A stretch of 64,000 nucleotides of DNA from Comamonas sp. SCN 65-56. GTDB taxonomy: Bacteria > Pseudomonadota > Gammaproteobacteria > Burkholderiales > Burkholderiaceae_C. The notes beneath the pieces are model-generated. The model made no database searches. It was not told the origin of the DNA and was given only the letters and a program-made list of their open reading frames with translations. The stretch lies in assembly GCF_001724135.1 (NCBI RefSeq), contig NZ_MEDS01000004.1, positions 62,001-126,000 on the forward strand, in the 5' to 3' direction. The number at the start of each line of letters is the position of its first letter. Position 1 is the first letter of the stretch. Shown here piece after piece: positions 36,945 to 45,313 of this stretch. The translations under genes and the position numbers were made by a program.

Positions 36945-37754
36945 TTACTGACCCGGCACCAGCGCGATGACGCGCAGCGGGCTGCCGCTGCCATGTTCGA
37001 TCTTGAGCGGCGCGGCAATGATGAGTGCGCCCGTCGGCGGCAGCTGTTCCAGATTCGCCAGGCACTGAAGTCCGTACTTGCCCGCCCCGTGCATCAGCGT
37101 GTGGCAGGGGTAGGGCGGCAGCAGGTGCGCGGCCTGGCCGGCGTCGGTGCCTATGGTTTCCGAGCCAAAGCCGAGCACGTCGCGCTGCTCGACGAGAAAG
37201 CGCACCGCCTCCACGCTCGGCCCCGGCGTGTGCTGGCCGCTGGCGTCGTAGTTCTGGTAGGCGCGCGCATCGCGCCGGTGGCTCCAGTGGTGCGACCAGT
37301 TGGTGCGCATGAAAACCCAGGCACCGGCCGCAATGCGACCGTGCGCGGCCTCGAAGGTCTCGATGTCGCCGACGGTCATCAGATAGTCGGCATTCTGGGC
37401 GGCCTGCGCGCTGCAGTCGATGACGCAGACGGGCGCGATGAAGTGCTTGGCAGGGATGGCATCCACCGCGTTGTTCGGCAGATCGCGCCCGGTGATCCAG
37501 TGGATGGGTGCGTCAAAGTGCGTGCCGGTGTGTTCGCTGCAGGAGATGTTGTTCCAGTACCAGGCTGCCCCGCGTTCGTCGTAGCGCGAGACCTGCTCGA
37601 CGCGAAACGGCGCGCACTGGCCGAGCTCGGGCGGCAGGCCGAGCGTGGGGAAGTCGGTGCTCAGCGTGTGCGAAAGATCGACGATGCGCACTGCACCGCT
37701 GGCAAGGCCCAGCGAAAAGCCGGCGAGCAGATCGGAGGAGGTCGTGGGGTTCAT
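36945..37754 (-). CDS. Cyclase/kynurenine-formamidase-family metal-dependent hydrolase
   Basis: 269-residue member of the cyclase family (PF04199, swivelling beta/alpha fold). The metal motif appears as HTGTHFDAPIHW (about residues 75-86), matching HxGTHxDxPxH. VDLSHTLSTDFP near residue 25 is also typical. Members hydrolyse amides or lactones, including N-formylkynurenine and isatin. In this operon a ring-opening or lactone-opening step on a pathway intermediate is plausible but unproven. It lies 12 bases upstream of the SDR at 36210 and 3 bases after the fusion gene. Confidence 0.85.
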   Translation of the reverse strand: MNPTTSSDLLAGFSLGLASGAVRIVDLSHTLSTDFPTLGLPPELGQCAPFRVEQVSRYDERGAAWYWNNISCSEHTGTHFDAPIHWITGRDLPNNAVDAIPAKHFIAPVCVIDCSAQAAQNADYLMTVGDIETFEAAHGRIAAGAWVFMRTNWSHHWSHRRDARAYQNYDASGQHTPGPSVEAVRFLVEQRDVLGFGSETIGTDAGQAAHLLPPYPCHTLMHGAGKYGLQCLANLEQLPPTGALIIAAPLKIEHGSGSPLRVIALVPGQ

Positions 37755-37757
37755 CGC

Positions 37758-39011
37758 TTACATGCCTCCGGCGGCCAGCTCGCGTTCGAGCACCTTGGGG
37801 TTGTCGCGCCAGCGCGCCAGCCAGTCCTGTGCGATGTCGCCGGGATAGACGTCTTCGACACCGCTCTGCAAGGCCTTGACGATGGCCGTAGCCACTGCCT
37901 TGGGGGCGAGCTTGGGCGGCGGCAGGTTCTGGTTCCACTCGTCGTCGATGGGCCCCGGGAAAACATTGACCACGCGTATGCCCGCGCCACGCATCTCCGC
38001 GCGCAGACATTGCGCCAGCGACAGCGCGGCAGCCTTGGAGGCCGAGAAGGTGCCGTCCGGCGGGTGGTTGGCCAGCGCGAAGATGGACAGCAAATTGACC
38101 CAGGCGCAGGCATGCAGGCTGCCATCGGCCGCACGGCTTTGCAGCACCGGGCCGAAGGCCTGCGCCAGGCGCAGCAGCCCGAGGTAGTTGACGTCCATCT
38201 CCTCGCGCACCACGTCGACACCGCGCCGGTGGGTGATGCCGCCGCTGCGGTGCATCTCGGCAGTATTGATGACGATGTCCACCTTGGCACCAATCAGGCT
38301 GGCCGTCTCCTGCACCGAGCGTTCGTCGCGCACGTCCAGCGCCACCACGGTGACCTGTGGCGATTGCGATCGCTCGGCGAAGCCGGGCGGTTGCTTCCAC
38401 GGCTCGGCAGCGCCCACCCAGACATGCTCGGCGCCGGCTGCGATCAGCGCTCGCACCATGGCCTGGCCGACGGGTGATTTGCCATCGGTCACCAGCACCT
38501 TGCGCAGCTTCGGGTCACACGCCATCTCGCGCAGCATGGGGTCGTCGTGCATATGCGGGGATCCTTTTTCGGGCAACGCGATCAGCACCGCCTGCCCTGA
38601 GCGGTCCAGTCGCGTGACGACACGCACGCGTGCCGGTGCATGCCCCACTTCACCATGCAGATGCACCATGGCGCTGGGGCCGGCATCCAGGCGCACCATG
38701 CCCAGGCGCCAGGGCAGGCGCTCGCGAAAGTACAGGTCATTGCTGTGGGACAGCGTGGTCTCGGCGAGCAGCTCCCCCTGGCCGTCCTGCGCCTGCCAGC
38801 GCAGTTCTGGGGATAAACATTGATAGCAGGCTTCGCGCGGTGGATATTGGGTTGCGCCGCATTCGGCGCATACCTGCAGTACGAAGCGACCCTCGGCCGC
38901 CCCGGCGGTGATACCCAGCGCCACGCGTCCGCGCTGGCTCGGCGGCAGGTTCATCTGCGGCGTGCGCAGAATGGGGTTCTTGCGCGGCGGGCGTTGCAGG
39001 GGCTCGGTCAT
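37758..39011 (-). CDS. DUF35 (zinc ribbon/OB-fold) fused to a degenerate SDR
   Basis: 417-residue fusion. N-terminal part (about 20-150) is a DUF35 protein: zinc ribbon CAECGATQYPPREACYQC, then an OB-fold. C-terminal part (about 170-417) is an SDR fold (KVLVTDGKSPVG; VDIVINTAEMH). The SDR site that should read YxxxK is FSASK, so the catalytic Tyr is Phe, and the cofactor loop lacks the normal TGxxxGIG. Thus the DUF35 half probably serves the thiolase-like partner, and the SDR half is structural or regulatory. The start overlaps the stop of the thiolase-like gene by four bases, which supports complex formation. Compare BbsA (DUF35) and BbsC (inactive SDR). Confidence 0.83.
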   Translation of the reverse strand: MTEPLQRPPRKNPILRTPQMNLPPSQRGRVALGITAGAAEGRFVLQVCAECGATQYPPREACYQCLSPELRWQAQDGQGELLAETTLSHSNDLYFRERLPWRLGMVRLDAGPSAMVHLHGEVGHAPARVRVVTRLDRSGQAVLIALPEKGSPHMHDDPMLREMACDPKLRKVLVTDGKSPVGQAMVRALIAAGAEHVWVGAAEPWKQPPGFAERSQSPQVTVVALDVRDERSVQETASLIGAKVDIVINTAEMHRSGGITHRRGVDVVREEMDVNYLGLLRLAQAFGPVLQSRAADGSLHACAWVNLLSIFALANHPPDGTFSASKAAALSLAQCLRAEMRGAGIRVVNVFPGPIDDEWNQNLPPPKLAPKAVATAIVKALQSGVEDVYPGDIAQDWLARWRDNPKVLERELAAGGM

Positions 39012-40183
39012 GCGGCCTCCAGTATCACCGCGCCGGTGCACAGGCACCGGTCGTAAGTCACCATGCCGAAGCCGCCGACCATGCCATAGCGGGCATTTTT
39101 CACGGCGCGCTCGCCCGCCTGCGCGGTGAGCTGGCGAATGGTTTCGGTCATGCCGATGAAACCACCGGCCGCGCCTGCCTGGCCGCAGGAGAGTTGCGCG
39201 CCGCCGGTGTTCTGAGGAAAGTTGCCCGCATGCGTCAGGTCGTGGCTGCGCACGAAGGCGGGTCCCTCGCCCTTGGCGCAAAACCCCAAGTCTTCAAACT
39301 GCATCATCACGATCACCGGGTAGTCGTCGTAGGTCTGCAGCACATCAATGTCCTGCGGCTTGACGGCCGCTTGCGCGTACAGGTCGTCGCGGTCCATCGC
39401 CCAGCCGCCACAGACCATCACCGGATCGCTGCTGAAGGCGTTGTGCCGCTCGATCGCGCCGCGCAGCAGCACATGCGGCAGACCCAGGTCACGCGCGCGC
39501 TCGGGCGACATCACGAGAAAGGCCTCGGCACCGGCGCAGGGCATGACGCAGTCGAACAGGTGGATCGGGTCGGACACCGGCCGCGCCGCCATGTATTCCT
39601 CAAGGCTCAGTGGCTTTTTGAACAATGCATTCGGATTCTTCAGTGCATTGCTGCGTTGCGCCACTGCGATACGGCCGAAGTCTTCGCGCTTCGCGCCATA
39701 GGTGCGCATGTAGTGCGCGGTGATGAAGGCGAACATCGAGTTCGGCCCACCCGCGCCATAGGGGTAGCTGGCGTCGCGTGAAAAATGGCTGAACGCGCCC
39801 AGCGTGTGGCGGAACGAGTCCACATGGTTGGTGTCTGCGGCCACGCAGGCCACCACCTCGGCGTCCCCCGCCTGCACCGCGCGCGCTGCGCGGCGCAGTG
39901 CCATCACGCCCGAGGCGCCGCCGGTGGGGATGTGATCGAGCCAGCGCGGTGACAGGCCCAGGTGCTGGGTGACGCCGACGGCGGTGTCGGGGCCGAGCGA
40001 GAAGCTGCTGACCGTGAGGCCGTCGATCTGCTCCTTGGCCAGGCCCGATTGCTGCACCAGTGCGCGCACCGCCTGGCCCAGGAACCAGTGCGCACCGCGC
40101 GTCGAATAGCGCTCATAGGGCACGGTGACGGGCACAGTGACGGCCACGCCTTCGTAGCCCTTGCGCTTGAGGAAATGGGCCAT
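39008..40183 (-). CDS. Thiolase-like protein lacking canonical Cys and His
   Basis: 391-residue member of the SCP2-thiolase-like family that pairs with DUF35 proteins. The place of the nucleophilic Cys (normally CASG) reads GGASG (about residues 89-93). The GHP motif reads GQA within LSCGQAGAAGG (near 339-349), so the usual catalytic Cys and His are both absent. NTGG before it and a C-terminal CTG remain. Such proteins can act as retro-aldolases (Ltp2 type) or modified thiolases on CoA esters. It is four-base coupled to the DUF35-SDR fusion and follows the CoA ligase by one base. Confidence 0.85.
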   Translation of the reverse strand: MAHFLKRKGYEGVAVTVPVTVPYERYSTRGAHWFLGQAVRALVQQSGLAKEQIDGLTVSSFSLGPDTAVGVTQHLGLSPRWLDHIPTGGASGVMALRRAARAVQAGDAEVVACVAADTNHVDSFRHTLGAFSHFSRDASYPYGAGGPNSMFAFITAHYMRTYGAKREDFGRIAVAQRSNALKNPNALFKKPLSLEEYMAARPVSDPIHLFDCVMPCAGAEAFLVMSPERARDLGLPHVLLRGAIERHNAFSSDPVMVCGGWAMDRDDLYAQAAVKPQDIDVLQTYDDYPVIVMMQFEDLGFCAKGEGPAFVRSHDLTHAGNFPQNTGGAQLSCGQAGAAGGFIGMTETIRQLTAQAGERAVKNARYGMVGGFGMVTYDRCLCTGAVILEAA

Positions 40184-40184
40184 G

Positions 40185-41765
40185 TCAGCGCTTGACCTTG
40201 ATGCCGGCCGCTTCGCGGTCCCAGGTGGTGGCGGTGGTGCCGCGTTCGCGCAGCTTGAATTTCTGGATCTTGCCGCTTTCGGTGCTGGGCAGCTCGGTCA
40301 TGAATTCGAGAAAGCGCGGCACGGCAAAGTAGGCCATGCGCGGCTCGCAATAGCGGATCAACTCCACCGGGTCAATCACCTGGCCCTCGCGCGCGACGAT
40401 GGCGGCCATGACTTCGTCCTCGGCCAGTTCGCTTTGCACCGGAAAGACGGCAGCGAGCGCCACCGCCGGATGGCTGAGCAGTACCTGCTCGACCTCGTAG
40501 GAGGAGATGTTCTCGCCGCGGCGGCGGATGGCGTCCTTGAGCCGATCCAGAAATGTGTAGAAGCCGTCTGCGTCACGCACCACGCGGTCACCGGTATGAA
40601 ACCACAGATTGCGCCAGGCTTCGACGGTCTTTTCCGGCATGCCGAAGTAGCCCGAGGCAAAGGCGAAGGGCTCGGTGGCGCGCAGCAGCAGCTCGCCGGA
40701 CGTACCGTCGGGCACTTCTTCGTCCCATTCATCGGCCACGCGCGCTTCGAAGCCGGGCACGAGCCGGCCCATGCTGCCGGGCTTTTGCTCCGCATGAAGA
40801 CCGATGACGAAGTTGCTCTCGGTCGAGCCGTAGCCGTCGAGCAGCGCCATGCCGAAGCGCTGGCTGAAGACATCATGAAAACGCGTGGGAATGGCGGGCG
40901 CGAGCGCGATCCGCACCTGGTGCGCTCGATCTTGCGGCGTGGACTCTTTCGACAGCAGGATGGGCACCATGGCGCCCAGCACATAGGTGACCGTGGCCTG
41001 GTGACGCACCAGGGCGGCCCAGAAGTCTGATGCCGAAAAACGCGCCTCGGCCACCAGCGTGGAGCCGGTGAGCAGCGCCTGAAAGAAGGCGTTGAGCGCG
41101 TTGGTGTGAAACAGTGGCAGTGTGGTGAGCAGCACGTCGCCATCGCGCAGGCCCAGCAGCTCGCTGGAATAGCGGCTCCACCAGTAATACTGCGCATGCG
41201 GGCAGCACACGCCCTTGGACAGACCCGTAGTGCCCGAGGTATAGAGGATGGCCAGCGTGTGGCCGGGCGTGATGGCGGCGGGATCGGTCAGCGCATCGCC
41301 GAGTGCGGGCATGGGCTGCGCGTTGGCGATGCTTGATCCATCGACGCTCCAGACGGCTTGCAGTGCCAGGCTTTCGCGACCTTCCAGGCCGGCCAGAGCG
41401 GGCAGCGTGGCCCCCTCGCCGATGAACAGGCGCGCGCCCGAATTGCTCAGGATGTGGCGCAGGTTGGCACCGCGCGCCGAGGTGTTGATCGGCACGGTGA
41501 TCGCGCCGATCCAGGCGCAGCCGAGGAACACCTGGAGGAACTCGGGCCGGTTGCCGCACATCAGCGCCACGCGGTCGCCCGCCTGAATGCCGTGTGCCTT
41601 GAGCAGCGCGCCCATGCGCTGCGCGACCCCCAACGCATGGACATAGCTCCAGCGCGTCTCGCCGCAGACCAGCAAGGTGCGTTCGGCAAAGCGTGCGCAT
41701 TGCTGCGCCAGCATGGCGGGCAGGGTGCGCTCGGCAGGGGCAAAACGGGCAATCGCGTCGCTCAT
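40185..41765 (-). CDS. AMP-dependent acyl-CoA ligase (carnitine/crotonobetaine-CoA-ligase-like)
   Basis: 526-residue ANL ligase. P-loop AILYTSGTTGLSKG (about residues 172-185), A5-type motif DGYGSTES (about 314-321), hinge WFHTGDRVVRDADG (near 397) and C-terminal Lys in STESGKIQKFK (near 502). It would convert the acid released by the upstream oxygenase, or the substrate itself, to a CoA ester for the thiolase-like/SDR module next to it. A 16-residue basic tail follows the catalytic Lys. Substrate not recognisable; similarity to CaiC-like enzymes is by eye. Confidence 0.88.
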   Translation of the reverse strand: MSDAIARFAPAERTLPAMLAQQCARFAERTLLVCGETRWSYVHALGVAQRMGALLKAHGIQAGDRVALMCGNRPEFLQVFLGCAWIGAITVPINTSARGANLRHILSNSGARLFIGEGATLPALAGLEGRESLALQAVWSVDGSSIANAQPMPALGDALTDPAAITPGHTLAILYTSGTTGLSKGVCCPHAQYYWWSRYSSELLGLRDGDVLLTTLPLFHTNALNAFFQALLTGSTLVAEARFSASDFWAALVRHQATVTYVLGAMVPILLSKESTPQDRAHQVRIALAPAIPTRFHDVFSQRFGMALLDGYGSTESNFVIGLHAEQKPGSMGRLVPGFEARVADEWDEEVPDGTSGELLLRATEPFAFASGYFGMPEKTVEAWRNLWFHTGDRVVRDADGFYTFLDRLKDAIRRRGENISSYEVEQVLLSHPAVALAAVFPVQSELAEDEVMAAIVAREGQVIDPVELIRYCEPRMAYFAVPRFLEFMTELPSTESGKIQKFKLRERGTTATTWDREAAGIKVKR

Positions 41766-41783
41766 GGGAATCTCAGTCTTTCG

Positions 41784-42266
41784 TCACATGAAGCACTGGA
41801 TGTTGGGCAGCGCCGCGTCGCAATTGAGCAAATCCACGCGCTTGAGGCGGATGCGCAACTGGCCATCGACCACCACCAGCTCGTGCGTGGCCCAGGCGGC
41901 GAGCAACAGCTGGTCGTCCACGCGGGTCTCGACAAAGTGGAACGCGGTGCGCAGCGTGTAGCGCCCGGCCGCGTCGTCGCGCGCGACAACGCGCGGGGCC
42001 TGCAGCAGGTGGTGGCAACGCGTGTGCGGCTGCTGCGAGAAGGTGCGTTTGCCGAAGAAGCGCTCGATGCGGATCTTGAGCAGCAGCTTGTCTTCGTACA
42101 TCAGCGAACCCTGCAGGATGGGATCGGTCTGGCCGTGGGTCAGTGGCATCCAGTAGTAACCGTCGTCGGCGAACAGCGCTTCCCACTCGTGCAGCTGCTG
42201 CGTGTCGATCAGATCGGCCTCGCGGTAGACGAAGTCGATCAGTTGGCTGTCGGTGATCTGGCTCAT
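41784..42266 (-). CDS. Aromatic-ring-hydroxylating dioxygenase beta subunit
   Basis: 160-residue small subunit of a Rieske dioxygenase (SnoaL-like cone fold). Typical stretches are IDFVYREADLIDTQ-like near the N-terminus, WEALFADDGYYWMP (about 28-41) and RCHHLLQAPRVV. The subunit is structural in the alpha3beta3 enzyme. The ATG overlaps the alpha-subunit stop by four bases. Presence of a beta subunit separates this oxygenase from the single-subunit enzymes at 26396 and 57272. Confidence 0.9.
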   Translation of the reverse strand: MSQITDSQLIDFVYREADLIDTQQLHEWEALFADDGYYWMPLTHGQTDPILQGSLMYEDKLLLKIRIERFFGKRTFSQQPHTRCHHLLQAPRVVARDDAAGRYTLRTAFHFVETRVDDQLLLAAWATHELVVVDGQLRIRLKRVDLLNCDAALPNIQCFM

Positions 42267-43606
42267 GCTGCGCTCCCTTGGTTTTTTTGCTCCATGCTGA
42301 CGGTCATGAAATGCGACCAGGCGCGCATCTGGTTGCGCATCTGCAACTCGTTGGTGCCGTTGGTCTCGAAGTGCGCCTCGTTGCGCGGCTCCTTCGGGTC
42401 GTACGAGCGGTACAGATTCATCCAGTCGCGGCCGCGGCTCTTGAGCGCCTCCTGCGCGCGCTCGTAGACCTCGGTGTCGTCGTGTGCGACGACCGAGGTG
42501 GGCGCGTTGATCAGGCGGTTGTACATCAGCGTGCGCTCCAGCAGCTTGTCGGGTGCGCCCACGAGCCGGAAGGTCCAGGATTCCACCAGGGTCTTGTCGA
42601 CCGCGATCGGCTTGAACAGCCGCATGGTCTGGATGGGGCCCTTCATCGTCAGGTTGGGGAACAGGATGGTGTTGTGCCTGGCCTCGCCGAGGATGGCATG
42701 GGCGCGCTCCTCGCCATAGGCAGCCACCATGGCTTCCGTGTAGCCGGGGATGCCTGAATAGTCCGAGTGGATGGAGCGGCCCACGCCGTCATGGCCGTGG
42801 CCATTGGGCCAGACGCGCAGCCCCGATTCATCGAAAAATTCATAGGAACTGACGAAGGGGGTGAATACCTCGACCGCCATGGGTTTGGGCGTTCCGTCGG
42901 GTACCTGGCTCCAGGTCGAGGCGGCCGTGCCGGCCGACGATTCATGTACCACCATGGGGTGGGTGGTGTCGGTCTGGTTGTCCACCAGCATCTTCCAGTT
43001 GCAACGGTTGATGTAGCGCAGCACGCCGCCAACGACCTCGAGCTTGCCCACGGGCGAGCGATCGACCATGAAGTCGATCGTGGACAGCGACTGGCCGAAG
43101 TAGTCCTCGAACGAGATGCCTTCGGGATTCATGCGGCAGAAGACGAAGTCGCGGTACACATGGACCGCCTGCACCGCAGCCATGCCGCCGCTCGCCTCGC
43201 AGCAATCGAAGCCGGTGTTGTCGTAGCCCTTCTTGAACGGGACCGAGAGCAGCGAGCCGTCGGTCTTGAAGGTCCAGGCGTGGTAGGGGCAGCGGAAGAA
43301 CTTGCCGGTGTTGCCGCAGGTCTCGGCCGCCACCTTGACGCCCTTGTGCGGGCAGCGGTTGTAGAGCACGCGGATGCTGTCGTCGGTGTGGCGCACCATC
43401 ACCACCGGCTCGGTGCCGACGGTGGTGGTGTAGAAATCGCCCTTGTTCGGCACCTGGCTGGCGTGGCCCACGTAGACCCAGGTGTTGGCGAACAGGTGCT
43501 CCATCTCGAGATCGAAGATCTCGGGATCGACGTAGGTGTCTTTGTGCACCTCCGCCTCGCGCACCAGTGCGCGGATCGCGGCGGGGTTGTCGGTGTATCG
43601 GCCCAT
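42263..43606 (-). CDS. Aromatic-ring-hydroxylating dioxygenase alpha subunit (Rieske)
   Basis: 447-residue catalytic subunit. The Rieske cluster is bound by CPHKG (about residue 85) and CPYHAW (about 105). The mononuclear iron site lies in DNQTDTTHPMVVH (about 215-227), with the bridging Asp and two His ligands. With the beta subunit and the PDR-type reductase it should insert oxygen into an aromatic or unsaturated ring. The subfamily is benzoate/biphenyl-like in layout but the substrate is not recognisable. It lies 22 bases after the reductase gene. GGAGA precedes the ATG. Confidence 0.92.
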   Translation of the reverse strand: MGRYTDNPAAIRALVREAEVHKDTYVDPEIFDLEMEHLFANTWVYVGHASQVPNKGDFYTTTVGTEPVVMVRHTDDSIRVLYNRCPHKGVKVAAETCGNTGKFFRCPYHAWTFKTDGSLLSVPFKKGYDNTGFDCCEASGGMAAVQAVHVYRDFVFCRMNPEGISFEDYFGQSLSTIDFMVDRSPVGKLEVVGGVLRYINRCNWKMLVDNQTDTTHPMVVHESSAGTAASTWSQVPDGTPKPMAVEVFTPFVSSYEFFDESGLRVWPNGHGHDGVGRSIHSDYSGIPGYTEAMVAAYGEERAHAILGEARHNTILFPNLTMKGPIQTMRLFKPIAVDKTLVESWTFRLVGAPDKLLERTLMYNRLINAPTSVVAHDDTEVYERAQEALKSRGRDWMNLYRSYDPKEPRNEAHFETNGTNELQMRNQMRAWSHFMTVSMEQKNQGSAA

Positions 43607-43628
43607 GTGAATCTCCTTGCAGCGGGGT

Positions 43629-44606
43629 CTACAAATCCAGCACGAGGCGCGGCGATTTGGCGCGCGAGATGCAAATCTGAATGAGTTTGCCTGAGGCGCG
43701 TTCTTCGTCGCTCAGGACGTAATCGCGGTGGTCCGGAATGCCTTCGAGCACCGTGGCCTGACAGACGCCGCATTCGCCGCGGCGGCAATCGAACATGGGA
43801 TCAAGACCAGCCTCTTCCATCACCTCGAGAATGGTCTTGTTGGCCGGTACCTGCAACACCTTGCCGGACTGGCGCAGCTCGACTTCGAACGGCTGGTCGC
43901 CCGACAGCGTCCCGGCTTCGACGAACAGTTCGACATGGACATGGTCCTTGGGCCAGCCCTGTTGCGTGGCCAGAGCGATCGCCGCGTCGAGCATGCCCTT
44001 GGGGCCGCAGACGTACAGATGCTGGCTGGGCTTGAGGGTCTTCAGCAGCACCGCCAGATCGAGCCGCGTCGCCGCATCGTCGTCGGCATGCAGATGCAGT
44101 GCGTCGCCGCACAGCGCCTGCAACTCGTCCACCATCGCCAGTTGGTCGCGGCTGCGGCTGCTGTAGTGCAGGGCAAAGGGACGCCCGGCCGCCTTGAGTG
44201 CTGCCGCGTGGCTGGCCAGCGGTGTGACGCCAATGCCGCCGGCGATCAGTACCGTCGGTGCCTCACCCGCAGTGGCTGCATGCAGCGGGAACTCGTTGCG
44301 CGGCTCGTTGGTGGCGATGGTGTCGCCGACCTTGAGCTGGTGCATGAAGGCCGAGCCGCCGCGGCTGGCTTCCTCGCGCCGCACCGCGATCCACCAGGCG
44401 GTGGGGGCTGGGTCGGTCGCCTCGGCGGCCGTGAGCTGCACGATGGAGTAGCAGCGCCGATCGGCAACGCCAGGCAGCATGAATTGCAGATGTGTGCCCG
44501 AAGCCAGCGGCGCGAGGGTGCCGCCTTGCGGCGCCACCAGGCGGATGCGGCGAATCAGCGGCGTTTCCGCGCGGATTTCAGAAACCTGGAGCAAGGGACC
44601 GGACAT
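43629..44606 (-). CDS. PDR/VanB-family dioxygenase reductase
   Basis: 325-residue FMN/NAD/2Fe-2S reductase. NAD-binding motif IAGGIGVTPLASH (near 120), C-terminal ferredoxin with cluster cysteines in CRRGECGVC (near 278-286) and a later CISR. It is first in the Rieske operon and supplies electrons to the alpha subunit. A PDR-type reductase serving an alpha-beta dioxygenase is less common than a ferredoxin plus reductase pair. ATG 44606 begins the conserved body; an in-frame start 54 bases upstream lacks family match. A sigma-70 promoter lies upstream at 44682-44710. Confidence 0.9.
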   Translation of the reverse strand: MSGPLLQVSEIRAETPLIRRIRLVAPQGGTLAPLASGTHLQFMLPGVADRRCYSIVQLTAAEATDPAPTAWWIAVRREEASRGGSAFMHQLKVGDTIATNEPRNEFPLHAATAGEAPTVLIAGGIGVTPLASHAAALKAAGRPFALHYSSRSRDQLAMVDELQALCGDALHLHADDDAATRLDLAVLLKTLKPSQHLYVCGPKGMLDAAIALATQQGWPKDHVHVELFVEAGTLSGDQPFEVELRQSGKVLQVPANKTILEVMEEAGLDPMFDCRRGECGVCQATVLEGIPDHRDYVLSDEERASGKLIQICISRAKSPRLVLDL

Positions 44607-44681
44607 GGGGACCTTTGTGGGAAGTGGCGCCTGCCCGCCGCTGCGCAATGGGCGCGACAACGGGAAGGTTGATAAATGCGG

Positions 44682-44710
44682 ACTGTAGAAATGAATGCTT
44701 TAAATGTCAA
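44682..44710 (-). promoter_or_regulatory. Sigma-70 promoter of the Rieske dioxygenase operon
   Basis: On the - strand, TTGACA (44710-44705) is an exact -35, and TACAGT (44687-44682) is a four-of-six -10, with a 17-base spacer. Transcription would begin near 44675, about 70 bases before the reductase ATG. The divergent MarR gene lies on the other side, so the 44607-44797 region is the likely MarR-controlled switch. Nearby palindromes include TTTCA-N4-TGAAA (44756-44769). Confidence 0.65.
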
Positions 44711-44797
44711 TAAAAAACATGAAAAATCATACAAAATTACGGGAAAACCCCTAGCTTTCATGGGTGAAATTTCAGCGCTGCGCGCTATGCTTGAACA

Positions 44798-45313
44798 GTG
44801 ACCAAAGCCGCCGCAAACCCCTCTCTGCCCAGCCGTGGCGAAGGCCCGGCTGCGCGGTCCGGAGCTGTGCCCGCCGCGGATGCCGGGACGACGCGCTTCG
44901 TGGACGAGTACCTGGCCTTCCTGCTGGCGCAGGCCAGCCATCGCGTTTCGGGTGTTTTTCATCATGCGGTGGAAGGCGCCGGCCTGTCCGTGACCGAGTG
45001 GCGCGTGCTGGCCAGCCTGTCCGGCAGCGCGGGCGAGACCATTGGCGCCCTGAGCGAGCTCACGCTGACCAAGCAGCCGACGCTGAGCAAGATCGTGCAG
45101 CGCATGGAGCGCCAGGGGCTGGTCGCCAGAAGCGATACCGCCGTTGACCGGCGCCAGACGCTGGTGACGCTGACCGCCAAAGGCAAAGAGGTAGCCAAAG
45201 GCCACACCCGGCTGGCGCTCGAACACCAGTCCCGAGTGGTCAAGCCGCTGGGCGCGCGCGATGCCGCGCGGCTGATCGCCCTGTTGCGCAAATTGGTGCA
45301 ATTGCCGCACTGA
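44798..45313 (+). CDS. MarR-family transcriptional regulator, GTG start
   Basis: 171-residue winged-helix regulator. The DNA-binding core is about 65-130: LSVTEWRVLASLSG, LSELTLTKQPTLSKIVQRMERQGLV (split here), and the wing DRRQTLVTLTAKG. A 30-residue polar N-terminal tail precedes the helix FVDEYLAFLLAQASHRV. It is divergent from the Rieske dioxygenase operon and probably represses it until an aromatic acid or CoA ester binds (family knowledge, inferred here). GTG is used as start; no clear Shine-Dalgarno is seen. Confidence 0.9.
   Translation: MTKAAANPSLPSRGEGPAARSGAVPAADAGTTRFVDEYLAFLLAQASHRVSGVFHHAVEGAGLSVTEWRVLASLSGSAGETIGALSELTLTKQPTLSKIVQRMERQGLVARSDTAVDRRQTLVTLTAKGKEVAKGHTRLALEHQSRVVKPLGARDAARLIALLRKLVQLPH

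Noticed and set aside
37876-38823. Open frames on the + strand opposite the DUF35-SDR fusion
   Set aside because: Serine/arginine-rich shadow translations without family features.
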